Assembly (NCBI RefSeq): GCF_019084045.1
Contig: NZ_JAHRED010000003.1
Location: 186,001-250,000, forward strand
Direction: 5' to 3'
DNA from: Paeniglutamicibacter quisquiliarum
Lineage (GTDB): Bacteria > Actinomycetota > Actinomycetes > Actinomycetales > Micrococcaceae
Length of the DNA stretch: 64,000 bases
Shown here: positions 32,682-41,804 of the stretch, one piece after another
Position numbering within the stretch: the first letter of the stretch is position 1
Layout: each line of letters opens with the position of its first letter
Notes under the pieces: model-generated
Seen by the model: only the letters and a program-made list of their open reading frames with translations
What the model was told of the DNA's origin: nothing
Databases searched by the model: none
Program-made: the position numbers and the translations under genes

Positions 32682-33551
32682 CTAGTTGCCCCGGCGCAAG
32701 GAACGTGTGGAGCGGAAGCCGTCGGCGGCCAGCACGACCAGGGCCAGGATGATGGGTGCGTAGGTGAGGGTGTCGCGGGCAAAAAGCTGTTCTCCCATCG
32801 CCACCGCTGCCACCAGGAGCAACACCGGTTCAACGTAGCTGAGCAGCCCGAATACCGACAGGGAGAGCAGGGAGGCGGCGCCCAGGTACAGGAACATGGC
32901 CACCGCCCCCAACACCCCAATGGACAGCACCGGCAGCAGGGTTGCCTCCGGCCCGCGGTCACCGGTGAGGATGAAATAGACGGCCAGGGGCGTGAGGAAC
33001 AGGATCTCGAGCGTGAAGGCGGCATTGGACTCAAAGCGCGCGGCGCGCCGTGCAGCAAAGTACACGGGATACCCGAGGCAAATCAGCAAGGTGGGCCAGG
33101 CCAGGCCGCCGGCGAAGAGCAATTGGTGGCCCACGCCGAGAACCGCCAGGGCCACGGCGATTTTCTGTCCCCGCGACAGTCGCTCGGCGAAGGCCGCCCG
33201 CCCCACCACCACCATGACCAGGGGGAGCAGGAAGTAACCGAGCGACGTCGCCAATGCATACCCGTTCATGGGCGCATACATGAAGAGCCAGAGCTGGAGG
33301 CCCACCAGCGAGCTGGCCACGGCTCCGTAAACCAGCAGGCCGGGCCTGGCCTTGATGCGCCCGAGCAAGGCAACCATTTGGGCGCGGCGGCCCGGAACCA
33401 GCGCATAGAACGGGGCAACTATCAGCAGGGTCAGTACGATTCGCCACCCGTAGACCTCCGTGTGTCCGATGTCCCTCAGGGAACCGGAAATGAGGAAGAT
33501 GGCTGCGAACAGCCCCGAGGCCGCCAGGGAGGCAAGAACGCCGCGATTCAT
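32682..33551 (-). CDS. EamA/RarD-type transporter (DMT superfamily)
   Basis: A 289-aa membrane protein with ten helices in two EamA repeats. The RarD-like first repeat shows SLRDIGHTEVYGWRIV and YAPMNGYALATSLGYFLLPL; the second ends with SVFGLLSYVEPVLLLV. RarD relatives are drug/metabolite exporters of unproven substrate. Start ATG 33551, with no near neighbour on the upstream side (428 bp empty). Confidence 0.9.
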   Translation of the reverse strand: MNRGVLASLAASGLFAAIFLISGSLRDIGHTEVYGWRIVLTLLIVAPFYALVPGRRAQMVALLGRIKARPGLLVYGAVASSLVGLQLWLFMYAPMNGYALATSLGYFLLPLVMVVVGRAAFAERLSRGQKIAVALAVLGVGHQLLFAGGLAWPTLLICLGYPVYFAARRAARFESNAAFTLEILFLTPLAVYFILTGDRGPEATLLPVLSIGVLGAVAMFLYLGAASLLSLSVFGLLSYVEPVLLLVAAVAMGEQLFARDTLTYAPIILALVVLAADGFRSTRSLRRGN

Positions 33552-33979
33552 CGATGACGCTCCAAAATAGACCGGGAACCGAGCACGGCCCTTAGTCTAG
33601 CGTCGATCAATAGGGAGGGAATCCCGCTGCTCCGCCGCGGACGCACGGCTTGGCCGACTGATGCAGCATTGCAGCCTCCTCGCTTCATGGAGTTTCGGGG
33701 TCACGGGAAGCGGCGGGAATGTCAGTCTTTCCAGCGAGCCTGAGACGGTCGCCGACCTTTACCACCCCTGTCCGGGGGACGCGGGTTTAGAGCACTACAC
33801 GGTCCTAGACGCCGGCGGCGAATTCCGGAGCACCTCCGCCGCAGTGGACCGACTTGGCACGCGCACGGGAGCCAAGGCCTGCAAGCAGCACAGCAGCGGA
33901 TGACAGCGGGGCCAGCACTGTAGCCGGTGGTAGTGGGTGGAGGGGGATACAGGCCTCCGGGCTAGACCTGAGCGTCGCA
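33552..33979. other. Intergenic region, no recognisable gene
   Basis: 428 bp between the EamA gene start and the end of the next leftward gene. Short open frames on both strands (for example 33661-33903) have no ribosome site or known motif. No tRNA-like cloverleaf or clear terminator was seen. It must hold the EamA promoter at its left end. Confidence 0.5.
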
Positions 33980-34414
33980 TCACATGGTGCCCGGGGGCAG
34001 GGCTCGACTGGAAGTGGGGCCCTGGCCCTTTGCTATTCCGAGCATGAAGAACACGAGGACCAATTCGAGCGTGCCGAGGCCGAAATAGATGGCCTGCAGG
34101 AACGAATACTCGAGAATGATCGCCAGCTCCACGAACACCCAAATGATCATCCCGAATCCCGCAACGGCGGACCACAGCATGGATGAAGGGTGGTGTGCCC
34201 TCAGCAACGCGGCCGCAAGGCCCTGCGTACCGCCGACGACTACTCCCAGGATGATCCCGGGGACCATGAACGAGTCGAAGGGACTGCCCTGAAGGTATTC
34301 CAGGGGAACTCCCGCACCCTTGAAGACGATGGCCATCACGGCACCCGCGAATGCGGACAACGAGCCAAAGAGCAGGAGCACCAGGAGCGCGGTCCGCGTA
34401 GCACTGCCATTCAT
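33980..34414 (-). CDS. Hypothetical four-helix membrane protein
   Basis: A 144-aa protein with four predicted helices (about 7-30, 48-68, 78-98, 100-125) and a short polar tail. ATG 34414 overlaps the stop of the flavodoxin gene (ATGA), so they are translationally coupled. I recognise no named family. As the third gene of a unit with another membrane protein and a flavodoxin-like protein, it may form part of a membrane redox module; this is a guess from context. Confidence 0.7.
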   Translation of the reverse strand: MNGSATRTALLVLLLFGSLSAFAGAVMAIVFKGAGVPLEYLQGSPFDSFMVPGIILGVVVGGTQGLAAALLRAHHPSSMLWSAVAGFGMIIWVFVELAIILEYSFLQAIYFGLGTLELVLVFFMLGIAKGQGPTSSRALPPGTM

Positions 34415-34953
34415 TCGCCCGATCCTAGTTCCTCCGGGGGAATCGCACCCAGGCGCGCACCCCACTCCCGCGCCCGGTGCTCCTCACCTGCGAGCAGATG
34501 GGTCGCCTTATCGACAAGGAAGCTCTCGGATTCGACAGCCAGTTCGAATCCCGAGGCCCGCAACAATCTCGATATGCCTCTGGACGCCCTGCCGGTCAAC
34601 AGTGCCGCAGCATCGAAACGCGTGCCAAAGGCCGCTGCCCTGCCTTCGACACCGGAGAAGGAAGTCAGCCAATCGTGGATTCCCATGCCAGCAGAGTCGG
34701 GCTCAAGCGAAAGATCACCCGCGGAGCGAGTTACGGTGGTCCGTGCCGCGTTGCGGGTCGATTCCCGGCTCAAGCCGTGGGCATGCGTGGGTCCTCCCAC
34801 GATGAGCAGGTCGAGTTCGGCGGGGTTGATTCCATTGGTCTTGGACACCGGCAGGGAGGGTACGTTACCTGCTGGGTCGATGCCGCGGGCAATGGTCTCG
34901 GCGACCTGTCGCGTATTGCCGTACATTGACTCGTTAACGACGATTGCGCGCAT
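34411..34953 (-). CDS. Flavodoxin-domain protein
   Basis: A 180-aa protein. The FMN phosphate loop is visible at the N-terminus (NESMYGNTRQVAETIA, residues 6-21), followed by IVGGPTHAHGLSRESTR, where flavodoxins bind the flavin ring, and FGTRFDAAAL. It lacks the 50s-loop and acid-rich surface of electron-carrier flavodoxins and is closer to the menaquinone-dependent protoporphyrinogen oxidase-like group. AGGAGACG precedes ATG 34953. Middle gene of a three-gene unit. Confidence 0.85.
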   Translation of the reverse strand: MRAIVVNESMYGNTRQVAETIARGIDPAGNVPSLPVSKTNGINPAELDLLIVGGPTHAHGLSRESTRNAARTTVTRSAGDLSLEPDSAGMGIHDWLTSFSGVEGRAAAFGTRFDAAALLTGRASRGISRLLRASGFELAVESESFLVDKATHLLAGEEHRAREWGARLGAIPPEELGSGE

Positions 34954-34993
34954 CTTTGCGTCTCCTGATCGATGGATGGGGGATGAAAGTGGC

Positions 34994-35476
34994 CTATCTT
35001 TGGTGCCCCGGCTGTGAACCTGAGGCCACAGCGGTTCGCAGGAGAACAATGATTTCCACGAGCACACCGAGGACACATCCGGCGATGGCCACCACAATCA
35101 GCACCCGTGTCACCATGCCCCAGTCGATGCCGGAGCTGCCGAAAGCGAAGGGAAAGAGCCTCCACAGCCGGGTCAGCACGGCCAACGCGAAGACACTGGT
35201 GACGATGTCTCCCACGGCCTTGACCCAGGCGATGTCCAAGACCAAATTGATGAAATTCACCACCGCGCCGGCGATCAATGCGGCCACCGCCACACCGATG
35301 ACCTGTAGGGTGTCCTCGGTGAGGAACGGCAACGCCCGCCAGCCCGGCGAACCGGTGACTAGCAAGACCAACACGACATTCACCAGCATGGCGACGAGAT
35401 AGCCTCCCCTGCGGGCCCCAGCGCGTTGTCGAACCTTCGGTCCCCGACTTGCCCGTCTCCCCGTGTCCCTGGCCAT
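34994..35476 (-). CDS. Hypothetical membrane protein
   Basis: A 160-aa protein: a very basic head (DTGRRASRGPKVRQRAGARR), then three or four helices (about 26-42, 57-80, 90-108, 122-147). No family recognised. The start is uncertain: ATG 35476 lacks a ribosome site and lies within the first codons of the divergent kinase, while an internal ATG at 35389 follows GGGGAGG at a long spacing. First gene of the unit with the flavodoxin-like protein (40 bp downstream). Confidence 0.6.
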   Translation of the reverse strand: MARDTGRRASRGPKVRQRAGARRGGYLVAMLVNVVLVLLVTGSPGWRALPFLTEDTLQVIGVAVAALIAGAVVNFINLVLDIAWVKAVGDIVTSVFALAVLTRLWRLFPFAFGSSGIDWGMVTRVLIVVAIAGCVLGVLVEIIVLLRTAVASGSQPGHQR

Positions 35477-36632
35477 GAACACCATGGTGCTCGCGAATTG
35501 CGCCCGGCCACAGGGCCGAAGGTCATACCGGGGAGCGGTAGCTAAGGACATCGTCTCGGGCCCGGGCTTTGTGGCCCAAGCCGCCCTTGAAGCCTCGGAC
35601 TCGGCCATGGTTCTCATGTGCAGCCCACCGGACGACGGAGGTGAGGTCGAGGTGCTCGCAGGCCACGGTGAGGCGTCGTCGGGGATGGTTGGCCGACGTC
35701 TGAAGCTGGAATCAGCGGCCGTTCGAAACGTTGTGTCTTCGGGCAGGCCGGAAGCCTTTGAAAAGGCATCAGGCTTGCTGGGGCCGAGGTACTCCAAAGG
35801 ATACGGTCCTGCCCTTCTGGCACGACTGGGTACGGAAGACGCGGCCCAGGGAGTGCTGGTGCTAGTGCGGGGCAACGGCGGCATGTTGTACTCATCGGTG
35901 ATTATCGAAATGGTCGCCGTCTTTTGTGCCCAGTCGGCCTTGTCACTAGAACTGGCAAAGTCACGCAAACTTCACGAACAACTGATCCTGTATACGGACA
36001 GGGACCGCATCGCCCAGGATCTACACGATGTCGTGATCCAGCGCCTCTTCGCCGCAGGATTGAATGTACAAAGTCTTGGCCGATTCATCAACGATCCGCA
36101 GGGACTTGCGCGCATCCACAACATCACCGATGAACTGGACGCAACGATCAAGGAACTGCGCGAAACCATCTATTCGCTTAAGGCCTATGCCGGCGAAACA
36201 GAACTCTTGAGCAGCCGAATTGTGAATGCCATCAGAGAAGTCTCCAAACCGCTTTCGTTTACGCCCCGCATTGTCTTGTCCGGGCCCCTCGACTCACAAG
36301 TCCCGCTGAATGTTGTGCAAAATTTGCTCGCGGTGGTGACTGAGGGCGTTAGCAATGCCGTTAGGCATTCGCAGGCCGACGAAATCGATGTCGCCGTGAC
36401 CATGGACGATTCCAACTTGAGCATCACGGTCGAAGACAACGGTCGAGGAATTGTCGAACCGGCCAAGAGCAGTGGATTGGAAAACTTGGAAACTCGTGCC
36501 CTGAAGTTTAACGGAGTGTTTCAAATCGAAAGCGGAACCGGCCAGGGAACACGATTGTCTTGGTCCATTCCGTTGTCCCAGCATGGTCCTGCTCGAGTTC
36601 GAGCGACCTTTCCCGACGATTCGGCCAAGTAG
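35463..36632 (+). CDS. DosS/DevS-like histidine kinase, short sensor
   Basis: A kinase of up to 389 aa. About 40-165 is a single GAF-like domain (DSAMVLMCSPPDDGG, then GVLVLVRGNGG). About 180-260 is HisKA_3 with the phospho-acceptor His in DRIAQDLHDVVIQRLF, and 290-375 is the HATPase with EGVSNAVRHSQ and VEDNGRGI. Full DosS proteins have two GAF domains and about 550 residues, so the first is missing. GTG 35463, ATG 35475 and ATG 35484 are the only starts and all clash with the divergent gene; an in-frame stop lies at 35400. No response regulator gene is near, so the partner must be elsewhere. Confidence 0.82.
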   Translation: MSLAMNTMVLANCARPQGRRSYRGAVAKDIVSGPGFVAQAALEASDSAMVLMCSPPDDGGEVEVLAGHGEASSGMVGRRLKLESAAVRNVVSSGRPEAFEKASGLLGPRYSKGYGPALLARLGTEDAAQGVLVLVRGNGGMLYSSVIIEMVAVFCAQSALSLELAKSRKLHEQLILYTDRDRIAQDLHDVVIQRLFAAGLNVQSLGRFINDPQGLARIHNITDELDATIKELRETIYSLKAYAGETELLSSRIVNAIREVSKPLSFTPRIVLSGPLDSQVPLNVVQNLLAVVTEGVSNAVRHSQADEIDVAVTMDDSNLSITVEDNGRGIVEPAKSSGLENLETRALKFNGVFQIESGTGQGTRLSWSIPLSQHGPARVRATFPDDSAK

Positions 36633-36681
36633 CGAGTCGGGGCGGGGCTTATCTTCGTCCATCCGCAGCAACAGCACATCG

Positions 36682-38328
36682 TCAGGCCAGGGGGCGCCGT
36701 GCCCCCGGCCTGGAAGTCCACGCCAGATAGCCGCCCATGGCTCCCAAGGCTCCGACGCCACCGGCAAGCAACCTGTTTTGCCATGAATTGAATCGATCAC
36801 GGTCGGCAGTTGTCAGATCACCGATTCCGCGAATGAAGGCGGCAAGGATCATGCCGGCCACGAGCCGATTTCCGATGCGTTCAGCCCTGGCAAGCAACGG
36901 CATGAGGTCATCGGAACGGAGTCGGACTTCGGGGCCGTCGTCGAGGTTGCGAAGCACATGCTCCAAGATTTCGGGCAGTTCTGCTCCAAAGTCCGCGGCG
37001 TCAAGTCCCCACTTCTTGAGCACGCCAGGTAGCTTGCGCGGATTGAGCCGTTCGAAGGCCAGCCTGCCGGCATACGGTTTGAGCGCCTCACCGAGATTGA
37101 ACTCGGGATTGAGCCGAACGCCCATGCCTTCGGTCATCAAGATCATCTTTGTCAGCATGGCCAATTCGGTGGGTAACTGAAGACGATGCGTACGCAGGAT
37201 GGTCAAGAGGGTAGTGACGAGGGCAGAGAGCTGTATTTCACCAAGAAGTTTCCCCTCGTACTGTCGAATGAAGTGTCCGATGTCCCGCACGAGCCGTTCC
37301 CGGTCTGGGATATTCGTATTGACGGAGAGCTGAATTAGGCGACGGGATATCCGGTCCGCGTCACTCCTGCTGAACGCGAAAAGGAGCTTGCCGAGTTGGT
37401 CTCGAAGACGGTCGTCCAACTCGCCGACCATGCCAAAATCGATCAATCCAATACGACCCGTTGCTTCAATAAATAAGTTTCCGGGGTGTGGATCTGCGTG
37501 GAAGAACCCGTCATCGAAAATCATCTTGGCGATTGCTCGTGTGGCTCGGTCGGCCAACTGGTCCCGCTCGACCAAGGGCATGGAACGTACCGCTTCATCA
37601 TCGATCTTGAGACCGCGGATCCGTTCGATCGTCAGCACGCGGGAAGTAGTAGTCTCCCAAAATACTTTCGGAATATGGATACTTTCGTCTCCGGCAAAGT
37701 TATTGGCGAATCGTTCTGCGTTTTGGCCCTCTTTGAGGTAGTCCAATTCGGCCCGGAGTGTTGCCGCAAATGCTGCCGCTACCGACTCCACGTTGTAGTC
37801 CGCCACAACGGGCCAGTTACGGCTTGCCTGATGGGCCAGATTCTGCAGGATTTCAAGGTCTTCCTGCACCTGCGCGACTACGCCGGGCTTACGAACCTTC
37901 ACGACGACAGCTGTGCCGTCATGAAGAGTCGCCGCATGGGCTTGGCCGATGGAAGCGCTGGCTAGAGGAACATCGCTGAAGTCTGCAAAGAATCGCTCGG
38001 GAGATGCGCCCAATTCCTGCGCGATCAGGGAACGGATGACATCCGAAGGAACGGGAGATGTACCATCTTGGAGCCTGGACAGCGCCGCAAGATAGTTGGG
38101 CGGAAGCATGTCCGGCCGTGTGGAAAGCACCTGTCCAAGCTTGATGAATGTGGGGCCCAGCTCTTCCAGAGCCTGGACCAAACGATCTGGATTGCCTAAC
38201 CGGCCGGTCGATCCGGGTGCCGAACGCATGTGCAACCGCTCCAGGCCCAAGCCGGTCGCCAACGATTCCAAACCGTGCCGGACGAGGATTTCCGCAACTT
38301 CAGCGTAACGTTCAAAGTGCGTGGTCAT
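36682..38328 (-). CDS. ABC1/UbiB-family atypical kinase
   Basis: A 548-aa protein kinase-like fold with the family's KxGQ motif (FIKLGQVLSTR, about residue 62), the Ala-rich nucleotide loop (LASASIGQAH), VVVKVRKPG, the catalytic HADPHPGN and metal-binding DFGMVG, and a C-terminal membrane helix (LLAGGVGALGAMGGYLAW). UbiB/ADCK proteins bind ATP and lipid and support quinone synthesis; actinobacterial members may act on other isoprenoids. ATG 38328 follows GGAGAAAGCC. GC looks lower than in its neighbours over parts of the gene. Confidence 0.92.
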   Translation of the reverse strand: MTTHFERYAEVAEILVRHGLESLATGLGLERLHMRSAPGSTGRLGNPDRLVQALEELGPTFIKLGQVLSTRPDMLPPNYLAALSRLQDGTSPVPSDVIRSLIAQELGASPERFFADFSDVPLASASIGQAHAATLHDGTAVVVKVRKPGVVAQVQEDLEILQNLAHQASRNWPVVADYNVESVAAAFAATLRAELDYLKEGQNAERFANNFAGDESIHIPKVFWETTTSRVLTIERIRGLKIDDEAVRSMPLVERDQLADRATRAIAKMIFDDGFFHADPHPGNLFIEATGRIGLIDFGMVGELDDRLRDQLGKLLFAFSRSDADRISRRLIQLSVNTNIPDRERLVRDIGHFIRQYEGKLLGEIQLSALVTTLLTILRTHRLQLPTELAMLTKMILMTEGMGVRLNPEFNLGEALKPYAGRLAFERLNPRKLPGVLKKWGLDAADFGAELPEILEHVLRNLDDGPEVRLRSDDLMPLLARAERIGNRLVAGMILAAFIRGIGDLTTADRDRFNSWQNRLLAGGVGALGAMGGYLAWTSRPGARRPLA

Positions 38329-39011
38329 GGCTTTCTCCAAGACTTGAGTGCTTCGGTCAGGCGCGGCAGAAACTGAGGACGGGAGCCCAAAACCAGACCA
38401 CTAACATGTGGGACAGCGTAGCCCCGGGGGCGGCTGGGAGCATAGGGCGGGGGCAACTGCTCGCCGATCACCGCTGCACGGCCTCGCTGCAACGGTGAAC
38501 GGCGGGACTGGACACGACGTTGGGTTCTAGACGCCTCTTGGTCCTGGTGTCGGTATAGATGTTCGCTGTTTGAGTAGGGAAACATGAATGAATCTCGTTG
38601 CCGGGACGGGGACAGCGATCGACTACGGACTCGGCTGTGCTCGGTCTCCGGAACAAGGCGATGAGGGCCTGAATGCTGGTGAAGTCCCAGCATCCCTTGC
38701 ATGTGCAGGAAGGTCAATTGGACAGTGCATCGATACGGTTCTTGCACCCCCGGTTGCCTCGCCGCATTGAAGTCGCGACCACCATTCAGGAAGTGTCCGG
38801 GGGCTAGAGGTGAGTGGCCTCGCTGATGGCTCAGTGGGGGCCGACGGTGCATTGGAATACCCGGAGGGATAGGTCGACAACGGTGCGCTCAAGATGGCGG
38901 TTGGTGAAGTCCTGGAATCCGGGTGCGGGCGCATGACGCTGCCGGCCGGCGAGGCTGTGCAGGGTTTCAAAGTTGAGGGCAGTCTTGTTGGGGTGATCAG
39001 TTCGGTGTACG
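38329..39011. other. Gene-free region of possible decayed DNA
   Basis: 683 bp with overlapping open frames on both strands (for example 38325-38852 and 38623-39048 leftward, 38894-39172 rightward), none with a ribosome site or a motif I recognise. The mixed codon pattern and the odd tail of the adjoining MFS gene suggest old rearranged or degraded sequence. No terminal repeats or intact transposase are visible. Confidence 0.4.
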
Positions 39012-40379
39012 TCACCAGTTCGGCCGGCAGCGTGACGCGTCCCAACACTGCGCATTTTGGCGCAATGAAGCGGAAGCTTTGTGGCGGTATCGACCGGGGG
39101 GTCCGGCGGTGGGAAGTGGTGGGTGCGTTTCATACATGCGCATCGCGACGACTAGGGCTGCCGCGGCGCTGAGGGTGGCGGCCATCCAAATGGCCGCGTG
39201 CAGGCCCAGCAGGTCGGCAACGATTCCGCCGGCGATGGCTCCGACGGCGTATCCGAGGTCGCGCCAGACCCGGTAGACGCCCACCGCCCGTCCCCGCCAA
39301 GCGGGGTGTGCGACGTCGCCGACGGCGGCCAGCAGCGTGGGGTAGACCATGGCGGTTCCCGCCCCGAGCAACACTGTTCCGGCCGCCCACCCTCCAAAGC
39401 CGCTTCCGAGCGCGATGAAGGCCAGAGCCCCGGCCTGGGCCAGCATGCCGGCGGTGATGAGGTGCTTGCGCCCAATCCGGTCCGAGAGGGCCCCGGTGAA
39501 CATCTGGCCAATGCCCCACACGCCGGGATACAGGGCGAAGAGCAGGCCGATCTGGCTGGTGCCGAAGTCCGCAGTGGCGAACAGGATCGGGAACAGGCCC
39601 CAGGAAAGTCCGAAATTCAGGTTGTTCACCAAGCCGGCCAGGCTCGCCGAAGACAAGGCCGGTTCCCGGAAGCTGGCCAGGGCAAACACTTGGCGGTTGG
39701 TCAGGTCCGAGTCCATGCCATGCCTCGCGGAGGTGCCTCGGAAGGCAATGTTTCCGGCATCCAGGAGGGCGTGCGGGCGGGTCTCGCGGACGAACACCCC
39801 CGACAGCAGCAGTGCCAGCGCGGTGTAGGCGAGGCCCAGGAGGAAGGGTGCGGGGCGCAGCCCGTATTGCCCGGCGAGGTATCCGGCCAGCATGGAGGTG
39901 GCGGCAACGGCCCCGTAGCCGGCGGCCTCGTTCAGGCCCATGGCCAGGCCTCGCTGGGCCGGACCCACCAGGTCGATTTTCATGATGACGGTGGTGGACC
40001 AGGTCAGGCCCTGGTTGATGCCCAGCAGCACGTTCGCGGCGATGACCCAGCCCCAATCCGGGGCAAGGATGAGCATCAGCGGCACCGGGATGGCGACCAG
40101 CCAGCCGGCCAACAGCACGGGCTTGCGCCCGTAGCGGTCCGAGAGGGTTCCGGCGAACCAGTTGGAGGTTGCCTTGGCAATCCCGAAGGCCGCGACGTAG
40201 GCGAAGAGGAACGTGTATCCGCTGAGGCCGAATTCGGTGTGGGCCAGCAGCGGCAGGACGGTTTGCTGCTGCCCGACCATGCCACCAACCAGTGCGTTGA
40301 CCGCGACGAGCAGGGCGAACTGGGCCGCGTTGGCGCGCAGGCCCAGGACGGGGAGGATCTTGGTGGTGGACGGCTTCAT
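39012..40379 (-). CDS. MFS transporter with unusual C-terminal tail
   Basis: A 455-aa carrier with 12 helices and the MFS loop motif GTLSDRYGRKPVLL between helices 2 and 3, repeated as GALSDRIGRKHLI in the second half. The last 30 or so residues (from PPGRYRHK) are Arg/Ser/Cys-rich and unlike a transporter end, as if the natural stop had been lost and the frame read into foreign DNA. AGGAG precedes ATG 40379. It is the last gene of the leftward sulfur operon, 55 bp after TauE/SafE, so it may export a sulfur oxyanion; the substrate is a guess. Confidence 0.85.
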   Translation of the reverse strand: MKPSTTKILPVLGLRANAAQFALLVAVNALVGGMVGQQQTVLPLLAHTEFGLSGYTFLFAYVAAFGIAKATSNWFAGTLSDRYGRKPVLLAGWLVAIPVPLMLILAPDWGWVIAANVLLGINQGLTWSTTVIMKIDLVGPAQRGLAMGLNEAAGYGAVAATSMLAGYLAGQYGLRPAPFLLGLAYTALALLLSGVFVRETRPHALLDAGNIAFRGTSARHGMDSDLTNRQVFALASFREPALSSASLAGLVNNLNFGLSWGLFPILFATADFGTSQIGLLFALYPGVWGIGQMFTGALSDRIGRKHLITAGMLAQAGALAFIALGSGFGGWAAGTVLLGAGTAMVYPTLLAAVGDVAHPAWRGRAVGVYRVWRDLGYAVGAIAGGIVADLLGLHAAIWMAATLSAAAALVVAMRMYETHPPLPTAGPPGRYRHKASASLRQNAQCWDASRCRPNW

Positions 40380-40434
40380 GCGCGGGCTCCTGGGGTGCCG
40401 GGGTTGGAGGGGAAACACGGCGAGGAGCCGGTGG

Positions 40435-41334
40435 CTAGTGGGCTTCGGTTGCCGTGGTGGTGGTGGCGGGCGAGCCCATGGTTGCGCGCCGCAAGGGGCA
40501 AACGGGGATTGCGAACCAGCACAGGGCCGCAACGGCAGCGGTTGCGCCGGTGGTGATGCCCAGGATGAGGTTGGCCGGTGAGGGCAGTTCCTGGACGAGG
40601 ACGAAGACGCCCATGGCCAGGACGAAGAAACCAAAGCCCTTGCGCAGGGCCGCTTCGGGGATGCGTCCGGCCAGGCGGGAGCCGAGGAAGGAGCCGAGGA
40701 TCGCGGCGGCCGTGACCCCGCCGACCAGTGCCCAGTCCAGGGTGACGGTGGTGAGGTAGCCGCCAAGTCCGGCGAAGGACTTCATGGCGATAACCACCAG
40801 CGAGGTGCCGACCGCGACGGGCATCGACAGGCCGCCGAGCAGGGCGAGTGCCGGGACGACGAGGAAGCCGCCGCCGGCGCCGACGAGCCCGGTGACCATG
40901 CCCACGATCAGGCCCTCGATGATGACCTTGAATACGGGCAACTCGGCGTCGTGGGTGGCGCCGGTGTGGTTCTTGCGGCCGCGGATCATGGCCAGGGATG
41001 TGGCGACCATCATGAGCGCGAAGGCGATCATGAGGATCGTTCCGGGGATGTGGCCCCCGAGCAGGCCTCCGCCGAAGGCCCCGGCCATGCCGGCGGCCCC
41101 GAAGACCAGCCCGGTGCGCCATTTGACGCGCTTCTTGCGGGCGTGGGTCACGGCGCTGACGGCGGAGGTGGCACCGACGACGAAGAGCGAGGCTGCGATG
41201 GCTTCCTTGGGGTTCATGCCTGCAACGTAGGTGAGGATCGGGACGGTGAGGATGGACCCGCCCCCGCCGAGCAGGCCGAGCGAGAGCCCGATCAGCACCG
41301 AAAGCAGGAGGGTGAGTACGAGGGTGAGGGTCAT
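40435..41334 (-). CDS. TauE/SafE-family sulfite/anion exporter
   Basis: A 299-aa membrane protein with about eight helices. Both family repeats are present: LGLLGGGGSILTVPIL (about 19-34) and GLVGAGGGFLVVPAL (about 139-153). In cst-type operons TauE exports sulfite or related products of persulfide oxidation. It lies 53 bp after the small rhodanese gene. The position in a CstR-controlled operon strongly supports a role in removing sulfur oxyanions from the cell. Confidence 0.92.
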   Translation of the reverse strand: MTLTLVLTLLLSVLIGLSLGLLGGGGSILTVPILTYVAGMNPKEAIAASLFVVGATSAVSAVTHARKKRVKWRTGLVFGAAGMAGAFGGGLLGGHIPGTILMIAFALMMVATSLAMIRGRKNHTGATHDAELPVFKVIIEGLIVGMVTGLVGAGGGFLVVPALALLGGLSMPVAVGTSLVVIAMKSFAGLGGYLTTVTLDWALVGGVTAAAILGSFLGSRLAGRIPEAALRKGFGFFVLAMGVFVLVQELPSPANLILGITTGATAAVAALCWFAIPVCPLRRATMGSPATTTTATEAH

Positions 41335-41387
41335 GGAGGTGGCCTTGTCTGGGGAGGGGGCGTGCGGGGTGGCGCCGGCGCGAGCTT

Positions 41388-41684
41388 TTAGGTGACGGGC
41401 AGGCCGGCGCGTTGCCAGGCGATCATGCCGCCGGCCATGGTGTCTGCGGTGAATCCGGCCCCGGTGAGGGCGTCGGCGACGCGGGCGCTGCGGTTGCCGC
41501 TGCGGCAGATGACGATGACGGGGCGGGTCCGGTCGAGCTCGTCCAGGCGGGTGTTGAGTTCGCCCATGGGGATGTGGAGGGCGCCGGGGATCATGCCCTC
41601 GGTGATTTCGAAGTCTTCGCGGACGTCAAGGAGCTGGTCCGTGGGGCGTCGCTGGTCGGTGTCGGTAATGGTGATTTCTGGCAT
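41388..41684 (-). CDS. Single-domain rhodanese
   Basis: A 98-aa sulfurtransferase with the active-site loop CRSGNRS (VIVICRSGNRSARV), where the Cys carries the persulfide. CDC25-like short rhodaneses of this length pass sulfane sulfur between low-molecular thiols and protein partners. ATG 41684 follows AAGGAG by 6 nt; the frame upstream is not protein-like. It lies after a strong hairpin at 41728-41762, so its expression may be tuned separately within the operon. Confidence 0.92.
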   Translation of the reverse strand: MPEITITDTDQRRPTDQLLDVREDFEITEGMIPGALHIPMGELNTRLDELDRTRPVIVICRSGNRSARVADALTGAGFTADTMAGGMIAWQRAGLPVT

Positions 41685-41727
41685 GGTCTGCTCCTTCGGG
41701 GCGTGTTCAAGCGGTGCGGGGGGTGGT

Positions 41728-41762
41728 TTCCGGGCCCGGATCAACGCGATCCGGGCCCGGAA
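41728..41762. terminator. Strong hairpin inside the sulfur operon
   Basis: ttccgggcccggatc (41728-41742) pairs perfectly with 41748-41762 around a 5-nt loop. It stands between two rhodanese genes of one operon, 43 bp upstream of the second start. With no T-tract it may be a partial terminator or an mRNA-stabilising structure. Confidence 0.65.
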
Positions 41763-41804
41763 GCCGGGAGGGACCCGGTGGGCCAGGGGCCTACCGGGTG
41801 TGTG

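Noticed and set aside
38623-39172. Possible transposase fragments on both strands
   Set aside because: No DDE motif, terminal repeats or recognisable family; kept only as a gene-free region.
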